Below, one piece after another: positions 1 to 7,285 of a DNA stretch of 22,963 nucleotides; within the stretch, counting starts at the first letter, position 1; every line of letters starts with the position of its first letter. The notes under the pieces are model-generated. The model was not told the DNA's origin. It did no database searches and saw nothing but the letters and a program-made list of their open reading frames with translations. The position numbers and the translations under genes are program-made. Source of the DNA: an uncultured Pseudomonadota bacterium. Its GTDB lineage: Bacteria > Pseudomonadota > Alphaproteobacteria > RF32 > CAG-239. The stretch lies in NCBI GenBank assembly GCA_902795745.1, contig CADBMG010000091.1, forward strand, positions 1-22,963, given 5' to 3'.

Positions 1-922
1 AATGGAAATTGCCGCGGCAGGCGGACATAATTTATTGATGGTTGGTACTCCGGGAGCAGGAAAGTCAATGTTGGCCGCTCGGATGGTTACAATTTTGCCG
101 CCATTGACTACCGAAGAAGCTTTGGAAACTTGCATGATTCATTCAATTGCCGGCGAATTAAAAGACGGTGAAATCAGTTTTGACCGACCATATCGCGACC
201 CGCACCACAATGCTTCAACGCCTGCTTTGATAGGCGGAGGACGCAAAGGTATTCCGGGTGAAATATCTCTAGCACATAACGGCGTGTTGTTCTTAGATGA
301 ATTACCGGAGTTTAACCGCTCGACATTAGAGGCTTTACGGCAGCCGCTTGAAACAGGTTATGTATCAATTTCACGCGTTAATTGCCATACTCAGTATCCG
401 GCTAATTTTCAGCTTATTGCCGCAATGAACCCTTGTCGCTGCGGCTATTTAGGTATTAACGGACAAGAATGTACTCGTGCCCCAAAATGTGCTGAGGAGT
501 ATCAATCACGCATATCCGGACCTTTGATGGATAGATTCGATATGCATATTCAGGTGCCGCCGGTCAGTCCGTGGGATATGTCGGACATTAAAACCGGCGA
601 GAGTTCAGCGGATATACGCACAAGGGTAATCGCAGCACGAGAGATTCAGCGCAAGCGTTTTATTACACTCGGTTATCCGAATTTATATACCAATTCTCAG
701 CTCAAAGGTGAGGCTTTGGAAAAAGTCACGCAATTGGGCGAAGATGCCAAGCAATTATTAGTTTCTTTTGCCGACAAGATGAAATTATCGGCACGTGCTT
801 ATCATCGCACTTTAAAATTAGCAAGAACAATTGCGGACTTGCAAAATGAAAAAAATGTGTCTAAGATACACATAGCGGAGGCGTTGTCATACAGATATGT
901 TATGCCGTCCAAACAGGTATAG
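1..922 (+). CDS. comM: ComM/YifB-type Mg-chelatase-like AAA+ ATPase, 5'-truncated
   Basis: C-terminal roughly 60% of a ComM/YifB family protein; the reading frame enters from outside the window, and the Met at base 2 is an internal codon because the family motif (ALEIAAAGGHN-like) continues upstream. Visible are Walker A GTPGAGKS (residues 15-22 of the visible part), Walker B GVLFLDE (94-100), the NPCRCGYLG cysteine motif with further cysteines downstream, the SGPLMDRFD arginine-finger region and the C-terminal Mg-chelatase helical domain ending in SYR. The family is typically about 500 residues; 306 are seen here. Known family role: a hexameric helicase promoting branch migration of incoming DNA during natural transformation. 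The next gene starts 14 bases after the stop, so the two are probably co-transcribed. Family assignment is secure; a competence role in this organism is inferred. Confidence 0.93.
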   Translation, partial: MEIAAAGGHNLLMVGTPGAGKSMLAARMVTILPPLTTEEALETCMIHSIAGELKDGEISFDRPYRDPHHNASTPALIGGGRKGIPGEISLAHNGVLFLDELPEFNRSTLEALRQPLETGYVSISRVNCHTQYPANFQLIAAMNPCRCGYLGINGQECTRAPKCAEEYQSRISGPLMDRFDMHIQVPPVSPWDMSDIKTGESSADIRTRVIAAREIQRKRFITLGYPNLYTNSQLKGEALEKVTQLGEDAKQLLVSFADKMKLSARAYHRTLKLARTIADLQNEKNVSKIHIAEALSYRYVMPSKQV

Positions 923-935
923 GAGAAAAAAACAG

Positions 936-3050
936 ATGAACAAACAAAAACAAATATTATGCTTACTTGCAGCCGTTTTGAGCAGCAGTACGATTATTAA
1001 TAAGGCTGATGCCCAAGGATATGCCGCTAATGGTGCATATCGTGTTCCGGTTAATTATGAGCAAAATATCAGCGGCCCACGCGGAGTAATTCGCCCTAAT
1101 GTACCTCAGGTACAATCTTTACCGCAGGGTGTAGCTCTTTATCAGACCGTTCCGTATCAAGAGGTGCCTTATAGTGAACAGCAACCAAAACAAATTGCAT
1201 CCCAACCGGACAGAGATGGCAGTCTATTTCCGGGAGGAGCGTGCAAAAGCTGTTCAAAAGATGGCAGTTTATTTCCGGGGGGAGCTTGTAAAAGTTGTTC
1301 CAAGGACGGTAGTTTATTTCCGGGACCATGCAAAAAATGTGAAGAGCGTCGCATTGAATATGTAAATACTCCAGTTATCCACAATTATGTACCGTATACA
1401 CCTGTTGTTTATCAGGCAATGCAACATGATTGCTGTCAGCTTGCTCCGCTTACTTTGGATCACGTTGATTTCCGTATTAAAAACAATGGAATTGATGGAC
1501 CGTACAGTAGTCGTTTGGGCAACTATCGCTTTCGTATTTTCGGTTGCCGCCGTTTTAATAAAGAAGCAAATTTAAACAGCGGAAGAATTATGGAAAAGAA
1601 TATTAAATTCGCCACTGTTTTTGAAGAAATGGTAAGCGATTGCTACCGCGTAATACCTATGCCGAAAGATTTATGCTTGCAAACAGCACCGATTGAACTA
1701 CCGGAATATGTCTTGACGGCAGAAATTACGGATTATTTCATGAATGTTTGTGATGAATATGATTGGGATAATTCCGAAAAATACAATTTACGCAACGGTA
1801 CTTCCGAAATTACCGTAGTATGGCGTTTGATGGATTTAACCAAAAATAAAGTTTATTGGAAAGGAGAAAGTACCGGTTACGGTGAGCTTTATCAAGGTGA
1901 AGCCAATGGTGAAGTTAAGTTAATTGAGCGTGCTTTTGCCGATGCTGTAAGTAATTTACGCGCATTACCTGGTTTTGAAGATCAATTATCAATGAGGGTT
2001 GATCCGATGGTTTTAGCTCAACAACGTAATGCATTGGTTGATGAGGAAAGAGCATTAAATCCGATGAGATGCGGCTATTTAAAGCAATATCAGTGTGCAA
2101 AGAACTGTGAAGTAAGCCGTCCGGGTGTTGATATCAGTCAGTGTATGCCGACTTACGGTTGTGCAACGCCGGTTGTAGAACAACCTATTATTGAAACGGG
2201 TGCTGTGGTTGATACTCATGAAGTTGTAGAAACTTGCATTGATGCTGAGGGTAATATTCGAGAAGACGGTCAATGTGAAGTGGTTGATGACACTTGGATT
2301 GATACCGGCGATGTTCAAGCTCTCGAAAATTTGTGTGTTGTAACTGCAAATACCTGTCAGAATTTGACACCGGAAACAGTTTATCGCATGCGTTCGTCTG
2401 TGGTTGAAATTGACAGTCCGAACGGCAGAAAAGGAGCTGGTTTACTGATATCTGATCGCTTTATTTTAACATCGGGCGATTTGATTGATCCTAACGGCAA
2501 CACCTATACCGTCAAAACCATAAAGGGAGCAATTATGGGTGCTCGTGCTGTTCGTGTTAACCCGAGCAAAAACACAGCGTTGTTAATGTTGGATCAAGCT
2601 ACCGAATATACTCCGTTAGCATTGAATTTAGCCTTACCGGAAGTCGGTCGTAACGGCTATATGACATTGGGACTGCTTGATGTCAAAGATTTTAAGGACG
2701 GTGAAAATTATTTAGAAAACAGTGCCAAAATTGAAGGATATCGCTACACTGAAGAAAAAGGTGCAGAGATTATGGCTAACACATTTATCCAAAATGTAAC
2801 CGTTGGCGGCGCACTGTTCTATAAAGACTGCTCTGTAACGGGTATGGCTCATTCCGGCATTCGCTCTAATGACGGTTTGGATGCGTTTATTCCTACCGAA
2901 ACAGCTTTACGCAGTTTAGGTATTTGCATCTGCGGACAGGAATATGTTGCAGAAAGTCCATGGCAACAAACTGTTTATAAACCGATAACCGAACAAATTA
3001 AAACGGTGCAGAAAGCACCGGAAGAAATGCCGGTTGAAGAGCGGAAATAA
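936..3050 (+). CDS. Secreted protein with CxxC tandem repeats and HtrA/trypsin-like pseudoprotease domain
   Basis: I chose the ATG at 936 (704 aa) because AGGAG at 921-925 lies ten bases upstream and the protein then starts with a clear signal peptide: basic MNKQK, a hydrophobic core, and a likely cut after ADA near residue 27. The longer in-frame start at 897 lies inside comM and would spoil the signal peptide. Residues 94-135 hold three tandem repeats, each with a CxxC motif. Residues about 165-355 form a Cys-containing domain I do not recognise. Residues about 480-665 resemble a chymotrypsin-fold (HtrA-like) domain: GAGLLISDRFILTSGD, then NTALLMLD, then VGGALF. The expected His, Asp and Ser appear to be Asp515, Asn546 and Val623, so it is probably not a protease. 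The product is presumably periplasmic or surface-exposed. The gene is tightly linked to comM upstream and followed by an intrinsic terminator. The ORF, its export and the repeats are solid; the fold is by motif only. Confidence 0.85.
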   Translation: MNKQKQILCLLAAVLSSSTIINKADAQGYAANGAYRVPVNYEQNISGPRGVIRPNVPQVQSLPQGVALYQTVPYQEVPYSEQQPKQIASQPDRDGSLFPGGACKSCSKDGSLFPGGACKSCSKDGSLFPGPCKKCEERRIEYVNTPVIHNYVPYTPVVYQAMQHDCCQLAPLTLDHVDFRIKNNGIDGPYSSRLGNYRFRIFGCRRFNKEANLNSGRIMEKNIKFATVFEEMVSDCYRVIPMPKDLCLQTAPIELPEYVLTAEITDYFMNVCDEYDWDNSEKYNLRNGTSEITVVWRLMDLTKNKVYWKGESTGYGELYQGEANGEVKLIERAFADAVSNLRALPGFEDQLSMRVDPMVLAQQRNALVDEERALNPMRCGYLKQYQCAKNCEVSRPGVDISQCMPTYGCATPVVEQPIIETGAVVDTHEVVETCIDAEGNIREDGQCEVVDDTWIDTGDVQALENLCVVTANTCQNLTPETVYRMRSSVVEIDSPNGRKGAGLLISDRFILTSGDLIDPNGNTYTVKTIKGAIMGARAVRVNPSKNTALLMLDQATEYTPLALNLALPEVGRNGYMTLGLLDVKDFKDGENYLENSAKIEGYRYTEEKGAEIMANTFIQNVTVGGALFYKDCSVTGMAHSGIRSNDGLDAFIPTETALRSLGICICGQEYVAESPWQQTVYKPITEQIKTVQKAPEEMPVEERK
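1215..1340 (+). repeat. Three in-frame 45-bp tandem repeats (third shortened)
   Basis: Units begin at 1215, 1260 and 1305 and encode DGSLFPGGACKSCSK twice, then a shortened DGSLFPGPCKKC. The copies differ mostly at third codon positions (cta/tta, gcg/gct, aag/aaa), so the peptide is being kept while the DNA drifts. Each unit carries one CxxC pair. A tandem array like this can change copy number by slippage. Confidence 0.9.
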
Positions 3051-3054
3051 GTAT

Positions 3055-3078
3055 AAGCCCCGCAAGGGGCTTTTTTTT
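3055..3078 (+). terminator. Rho-independent terminator after the pseudoprotease gene
   Basis: A seven-base-pair stem (AAGCCCC / GGGGCTT) closed by a GCAA tetraloop and running directly into eight T residues. It starts five bases after the stop at 3050 and separates comM and the secreted-protein gene from the pilin-like pair. Confidence 0.92.
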
Positions 3079-3095
3079 AAGGTAGGAGAAAGACA

Positions 3096-3647
3096 ATGAA
3101 TAAATTAGCGCAACAAGGTCGTACAATGATTGAAATGATTGGTGTACTAGGTATTGTCGGCGTTTTAATTGTCGGAGGTTTCAGTATTGTCGCCAAAGCT
3201 CTTAAAAACCAACGCTATACCCAAGTAATGAATGATGCGGCGGAAATAGCTTCATATGCCAAAAAAATGTCATGTCAATATCTTGATGACGGAGCTTATG
3301 CTGATTATGGCATTTTTCTTTACAAATCCGCTAAATATCCTGACAGCTTGGAATATGATAAATCTACCGGTGAATATTTCGGGGTTATGGATGTAACTTA
3401 TAAAGTTAGTGCCCCAAATAACGGCAGCAGTGCATTTACCGTTACTATTAAGCATGTTCCGGGAGATTTGTGCATCAGAATGGTCAGTGATGATTGGGGT
3501 TCAGTAAGTTCTACCGGATTTCATGAATTAAGTTTGAATCAAAATCAAAGAGCCGTTAAAATGGATTTAAATGAAGCTGTGCTTAAGTGTACAGATTACG
3601 AAAATACCATTGACTTAATTTATTACGGTTGTCGTAAGGGAATTTAA
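3096..3647 (+). CDS. Type IV pilin-like protein A
   Basis: 183 aa. The N-terminus has type III prepilin signal layout: an eight-residue leader MNKLAQQG, then RTMIEMIGVLGIVGVLIVGG, with Glu at mature position 5 followed by a hydrophobic helix (about residues 13-36). Known for the family: prepilin peptidase cuts after the Gly and methylates residue +1, and the helix packs in the pilus or pseudopilus core. Unusually, +1 is Arg rather than Phe or Met. The globular part has Cys pairs near residues 125 and 165-180, probably disulfide bonded. AGGAG lies seven bases before the ATG. A paralogue follows after 17 bases. It could be a minor pilin, a pseudopilin or a competence pilin; no assembly ATPase or peptidase gene is in the window. 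Confidence 0.85.
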   Translation: MNKLAQQGRTMIEMIGVLGIVGVLIVGGFSIVAKALKNQRYTQVMNDAAEIASYAKKMSCQYLDDGAYADYGIFLYKSAKYPDSLEYDKSTGEYFGVMDVTYKVSAPNNGSSAFTVTIKHVPGDLCIRMVSDDWGSVSSTGFHELSLNQNQRAVKMDLNEAVLKCTDYENTIDLIYYGCRKGI

Positions 3648-3664
3648 TATTAAGGAGATATGAA

Positions 3665-4270
3665 ATGAATAAAGCAATGCAATATGGACGTTCAATGATT
3701 GAAATGCTGGGAGTTTTGGCTATTATCGGCATTTTAACGGTTGGGGGATTTAATTTGGTAATGAAGGTGCGCACCCACCAAAACATAAACGAGGTAACAG
3801 ACAATATTACTTCTTTAGCTTATAAAGTTCGAGCAGTGGCGCGTGATTATGACGGTTTGGCTGGTTTATATACAGATAAAGCCTATTTGGCTCGTGCATA
3901 TCCCGACACATTGGAGTACAATGTTTCTTCACAAGCACTTGTTGACCGTAATGATGTTGCTTATACCGTTTATTACAATGGTAACAGCGGTGAAGGAAAA
4001 TCAATCTTGTTTATGATAAGTGCTTCCGGTTTAAGTACCGAAATGTGCCTTAATATGGTTAGTGCAAACTATGGAACAAAAGCTACCAGTGGTTTTGTAG
4101 GAATGTCTATCGGAGATGCCAACATAATGAGTGCAGTAAGTGCTATCGGGAACAAGTCAAGTGATAATATCGCCATACCAGGAGATGTATCACACCCGAT
4201 GCCTATGAGCTTAGGAACTGCATCGCGTTTTTGCTCCGAGAATGTTACAATGTATTTTGCTTTTAGGTAA
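3665..4270 (+). CDS. Type IV pilin-like protein B
   Basis: 201 aa, paralogous to the preceding gene. The leader MNKAMQYG is again eight residues, then RSMIEMLGVLAIIGILTVGG with Glu at +5 and Arg at +1. The pair also shares a conserved segment around TEMCLNMVSANYG (DLCIRMVSDDWG in the first gene) and a late Cys (RFCSEN). The C-terminus, ending MYFAFR, differs from the first protein. AAGGAG lies seven bases before the ATG. The two are almost certainly one transcript, ending at the bidirectional terminator at 4291-4324. The pilin-like class is clear; the specific system is not. Confidence 0.85.
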   Translation: MNKAMQYGRSMIEMLGVLAIIGILTVGGFNLVMKVRTHQNINEVTDNITSLAYKVRAVARDYDGLAGLYTDKAYLARAYPDTLEYNVSSQALVDRNDVAYTVYYNGNSGEGKSILFMISASGLSTEMCLNMVSANYGTKATSGFVGMSIGDANIMSAVSAIGNKSSDNIAIPGDVSHPMPMSLGTASRFCSENVTMYFAFR

Positions 4271-4290
4271 TACTTATTCCCTTTGGGCAT

Positions 4291-4324
4291 AAAAAAACGC
4301 CGGACATAAGTCAGGCGTTTTTTT
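4291..4324. terminator. Bidirectional intrinsic terminator between convergent genes
   Basis: A stem of AAAAAACGCC with GGCGTTTTTT encloses a smaller GAC/GTC pairing, so both strands have a GC-rich core followed by T residues. It serves the pilin-like genes from the left and the unrecognised gene from the right. The stop codon of the - strand gene (4311-4313) lies inside the hairpin. Confidence 0.85.
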
Positions 4325-5384
4325 CGAAGTCTTTGCTCAAATGCAGTTCTTTGTAAGATTGATTCGATTTCTTTTCGCAAAAAATCTTATCAATTTGTTT
4401 GTGCTTTGAAGCGTTTTTAATGTGGTGTATAATCAATTGACGCTGCTTGTCAGTTGTTACCATTTCTACCTTTTCTGCTCTTATGTAATAATCCAACTCC
4501 GGACATTTTACATAATAAGCATCTTCTTTGAGATAAAGTTGCGAGAAATCTGTTTCAATTTCAACATCTTTAGTCATAAAGCTGCGCAAATTTGCGCTAA
4601 TTGTCAGCTTATACGACTTCTTTGCTGTCAATATTTCACGCGCTTTTAGAAAAGACAAGAAACCTTCTCCTACCTCCATAGGAACACTAAACCCTTGATT
4701 AACCAAATTTTGACAAGTTTTATTAACAAACTCTGTGAATTTGATTATTTGGGTTGATGGTTGCTCAGCAAAGATAAAATGGTAGAAAATCTGTCCCGGA
4801 GTTGAGCCTCGCATATGAAAATATTCCGGTCCGGTTTCCTTTTCAATGCTCAGATACAACAAAGTTTCATACTCATCTTTAACCATTAACACATCAGGAA
4901 AAAGTTCTTTACTACACAAGCAATTAGATCGCAAATTGTTGTTTAAAATCTTACATTCGGCATATTTTCTGCTCCTCAGTTTACCTCTTTCGAAGTAATT
5001 CAGAGTAACATCAGTATCGCCCTTAAAGATAAACAACTCATTGAATTCACCAATTCGTTCTCCTAATAAAGTCGACGAATGGTCATCAGAATAATGCCAA
5101 AGTGACCATTTTTTACCGTTTATCAACAGAATCTGACCGTTTATGCAAAGATAATGATCACAAGTACCGGAAATAAACAGTTCATCATTGTATTCATCGC
5201 AAATGATAAGTTTATTTCCATCTTGCAAAATAAAAAACTGGTGATTAGGTGCGGACAAATTACTGTCGTACATAAATTTATCGGCGACCAACCACGTTTT
5301 CATCTCGCTTGAAGGCATTTCCAAACGACGTAGAACAATCTTATTATTCCAGCGCCTCAGATCGTAATTTTTTTGTACATCCAT
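4311..5384 (-). CDS. Uncharacterised protein, 357 aa
   Basis: I do not recognise the family. The protein has no signal peptide or membrane segment. Its first half is rich in short beta-strand-like stretches with aromatic residues (FFILQDGNKLIIC, ELFISGTCDHYLCING, LLINGKKWSLWHY), which could be blades of a small propeller or a beta-sandwich. The second half looks mixed alpha/beta with a basic C-terminus (KHKQIDKIFCEKKSNQ). Cysteines are scattered. There is no Shine-Dalgarno before the ATG, unlike most neighbours, so it may be weakly translated, leaderless or recently acquired. A 13-bp inverted repeat lies just upstream. Its last codons and TGA stop are embedded in a terminator hairpin. The length and codon pattern support a real gene. 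Confidence 0.7.
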   Translation of the reverse strand: MDVQKNYDLRRWNNKIVLRRLEMPSSEMKTWLVADKFMYDSNLSAPNHQFFILQDGNKLIICDEYNDELFISGTCDHYLCINGQILLINGKKWSLWHYSDDHSSTLLGERIGEFNELFIFKGDTDVTLNYFERGKLRSRKYAECKILNNNLRSNCLCSKELFPDVLMVKDEYETLLYLSIEKETGPEYFHMRGSTPGQIFYHFIFAEQPSTQIIKFTEFVNKTCQNLVNQGFSVPMEVGEGFLSFLKAREILTAKKSYKLTISANLRSFMTKDVEIETDFSQLYLKEDAYYVKCPELDYYIRAEKVEMVTTDKQRQLIIHHIKNASKHKQIDKIFCEKKSNQSYKELHLSKDFEKNA

Positions 5385-5406
5385 AAAACAATAATTTTAG
5401 TTAATA

Positions 5407-5440
5407 ATTTTATTTTGTTTTCGATATAACAAAATAAAAT
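5407..5440. repeat. Perfect 13-bp AT-rich inverted repeat with 8-base loop
   Basis: Arms ATTTTATTTTGTT (5407-5419) and AACAAAATAAAAT (5428-5440) around ttcgatat. It sits between the ankyrin gene stop and the start of the next - strand gene. It could be an operator for that gene or a weak AU-rich terminator for the ankyrin gene; a low-scoring - strand promoter (TTGCAT, 17 bases, TATATC) overlaps it. Confidence 0.6.
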
Positions 5441-5456
5441 CATCTATGCAAGAAAA

Positions 5457-6515
5457 TTATTGTTCTTCTTCACTCCTTAAAATCTCGTCATAATCTCCGG
5501 TAAACTCTTCACTGTCATCAGCAAAATCTTCTCCGTCGCCGGTAAAATCTTCATCTTCGCCGGCTAAACCATATTCAGCATCATCGTCAGCAAGTTCAAA
5601 CTCACCATCTTCATCATCATAACCGTCATCTTCTTCTAAATATTCAAACATTTCTTTTTCGCGATTTTCCTCATAATCTTCAAAGCTTTGACCGTCTTTA
5701 TCTCTCATGTTTTCATCTGCACCGTAAGATAGTAAAAGTTCCATAACATCATAATTATTCTCATTAAAAGTCGATTTCATCAAAGCTGTGGCTCCGTTAC
5801 GATCCTGCGCATTTACTTGAGCTCCGTTTTCAAGCAATGTTTTAATTACATCCTGATTTAAATTGCTTTCAGCGGCAAGCATCAGAGGAGTTTCGCCAAA
5901 TTGATTTGTTTCATTAACATCTGCACCTAAGGCTACCAATGTTTGTATTACTGCTACTTCCGGATTATTGGAAGCAGCTAACATTAATGCTGTTTCTCCC
6001 ATAACGGTATGAGCATTATAATCTGCACCATTTTCAACCAACATTTTGATTATCTCGGCATTTTCATTATTCTCGGCGGCGACCATAAGTGCGGTTTTCC
6101 CCATCAGGTATTGTCTATTTACATCGGCTCCGGCAGCAATAAGAACTTTTACAACTTCCGGATTGGAATTTTGTTCGCAAGCTAACACCAAAGCATCTTC
6201 GCCATATTCATTTTGCCAATTAACATCAAGACCGCAATCAATCAATAACTTGGCAATTTCGGCATGGCTGTTTACTTCAGCAGCGAGCATCAATGGTGTA
6301 CGATCAAAATCATCGCGAGCATAAATATCCGCTCCGTGATCTATCAGCAACTTTATAACTTCGGGATTACCATTCAAGCTGACAGCCAAAGAAAAAGCGG
6401 TTAAGCCATTTTCGGCTCTAACATCAACTTCAGCTCCATTAGCCAGCTCTTCAAATACTTCTTCCAAAGTAGCGGCTTCCCACCAATTTTCCGATAAAAA
6501 ATTCTGTAAATACAT
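5457..6515 (-). CDS. Ankyrin-repeat protein with acidic C-terminal tail
   Basis: 352 aa from the ATG at 6515. I prefer this start because GGAG lies six bases upstream; two in-frame ATGs at 6530 and 6527 lack a ribosome binding site and are alternatives. After a short N-terminus come seven ankyrin repeats of 34 residues plus a degenerate cap, each following TALMLAAxxNxNxEVIKxLIxxGADVN, with one residue more than the canonical loop. The last roughly 70 residues are strongly acidic and contain a threefold (D/E)xF(T/A)xD motif. There is no signal peptide or TM segment, so it is probably cytosolic. Ankyrin arrays are protein-binding scaffolds; the partner is unknown. It has its own promoter at 6551-6579. 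An effector role is possible, but no secretion system is visible to support it. Confidence 0.9.
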   Translation of the reverse strand: MYLQNFLSENWWEAATLEEVFEELANGAEVDVRAENGLTAFSLAVSLNGNPEVIKLLIDHGADIYARDDFDRTPLMLAAEVNSHAEIAKLLIDCGLDVNWQNEYGEDALVLACEQNSNPEVVKVLIAAGADVNRQYLMGKTALMVAAENNENAEIIKMLVENGADYNAHTVMGETALMLAASNNPEVAVIQTLVALGADVNETNQFGETPLMLAAESNLNQDVIKTLLENGAQVNAQDRNGATALMKSTFNENNYDVMELLLSYGADENMRDKDGQSFEDYEENREKEMFEYLEEDDGYDDEDGEFELADDDAEYGLAGEDEDFTGDGEDFADDSEEFTGDYDEILRSEEEQ

Positions 6516-6550
6516 ATCAAACTCCATCATATATTGTTTTAATTTATTCC

Positions 6551-6579
6551 AGTATCAAAGGATTTTAAGAGCTCGTCAA
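6551..6579 (-). promoter_or_regulatory. Sigma-70-type promoter for the ankyrin gene
   Basis: On the - strand, TTGACG (6579-6574), a 17-base spacer, then GATACT (6556-6551). The predicted transcript starts near 6544, giving a leader of about 29 bases to the ATG at 6515 but only about 14 to the one at 6530, which favours the shorter ORF. Confidence 0.5.
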
Positions 6580-6606
6580 CCATTTTACATATAATTGTGC
6601 ACAGAT

Positions 6607-6640
6607 AGTAAAAATCGCCCTAAAAAGGGCGATTTTTACT
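6607..6640 (-). terminator. Terminator with perfect 14-bp stem
   Basis: Arms AGTAAAAATCGCCC (6607-6620) and GGGCGATTTTTACT (6627-6640) around a six-base loop. The T tract lies within the 3' arm. It overlaps the stop codon (6636-6638) of the 155-aa gene and isolates it from the ankyrin promoter downstream. Confidence 0.8.
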
Positions 6641-7103
6641 TGATTTGTTCCAATGTTTTCTTGGGAATTTTTACATAAATAGGAACACGGCAGGAGCGCA
6701 TTTTCAATTTTTTCTGCAATGCAGCAACCACCTCAACATACGGCTCTTCCACAGGGTATGCCCATACGCCGTGGTAAAGTTCGTTGACACGCAAAGCCGT
6801 AAGTTCTCCTTTGTCTTTGTTCAGTTTTTGAACAACATAAAGACAAATATTTACCGTACCGCTTCTTTCTTGTCCCCAAGCAATGATAAAATCTTTTCTT
6901 ACCAAGACCAATGCATGTTGACTGTTCACATTGTTCTTGGTAGTAACAAAAACTGCTTCTGGCTTTTTACCTTTAGGAGTAGCAATCAGCGTGGCAGAGG
7001 CAAAATGCCTGATGGCACCACCGAATTCCCAAAGAGATAATTTACCAGTTCGCGTTTTGTGACACTTGAAGGTGCGGAGATTTTTTTCCTCATCGTAAAA
7101 CAT
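6636..7103 (-). CDS. Uncharacterised protein, 155 aa
   Basis: I do not recognise the family. The product is basic and probably soluble, with no signal peptide or membrane segment. Its second half has a repetitive alpha/beta look (VNICLYVVQKLNKDKGE, YVEVVAALQKKLKMRSC), and the C-terminus KIPKKTLEQIK is Lys-rich. No good Shine-Dalgarno precedes the ATG at 7103; an imperfect CCCC/GGGG hairpin lies in the leader (about 7111-7139), and a perfect TATAAT lies further upstream at 7161-7156 without an obvious -35. The 14-bp terminator hairpin contains its stop. The antisense 131-codon frame at 6645-7040 is Phe/Cys-rich and looks like a shadow. Its single-gene transcription unit and matched terminator support reality; function is unknown. 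Confidence 0.65.
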   Translation of the reverse strand: MFYDEEKNLRTFKCHKTRTGKLSLWEFGGAIRHFASATLIATPKGKKPEAVFVTTKNNVNSQHALVLVRKDFIIAWGQERSGTVNICLYVVQKLNKDKGELTALRVNELYHGVWAYPVEEPYVEVVAALQKKLKMRSCRVPIYVKIPKKTLEQIK

Positions 7104-7285
7104 GATTTTAAATTTTTTGGCCCCTTAAAGGGGAAAATTGGGTAACAATATATAAATTATAATTTTTTCAACCTACAAGATAATTTTTTACGTGGCCTTT
7201 GTCAATATAAAAATGGCGTTAAAAAAATTATTTTTTATCTTTGCTGCTGAGCATCATTTAGTAATTATTAACAAAATTGACTTAT

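Noticed and set aside
897..935. Extended start of the secreted protein at 897
   Set aside because: It lies inside comM, has no ribosome binding site, and would place thirteen basic residues before a good signal peptide.
1215..1340. Direct repeats that could suggest a CRISPR array
   Set aside because: The units are contiguous with no spacers, and they are in frame within a coding sequence as a peptide repeat.
6645..7040. 131-codon + strand ORF antisense to the 155-aa gene
   Set aside because: Phe/Cys-rich composition typical of a shadow frame, no ribosome binding site; the - strand frame has a matched terminator and more natural composition.
7111..7139. CCCC/GGGG hairpin with flanking A/T arms in the 155-aa gene leader
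   Set aside because: Only four GC pairs and bulged outer arms; too weak to call a riboswitch or terminator. Noted in the gene entry only.
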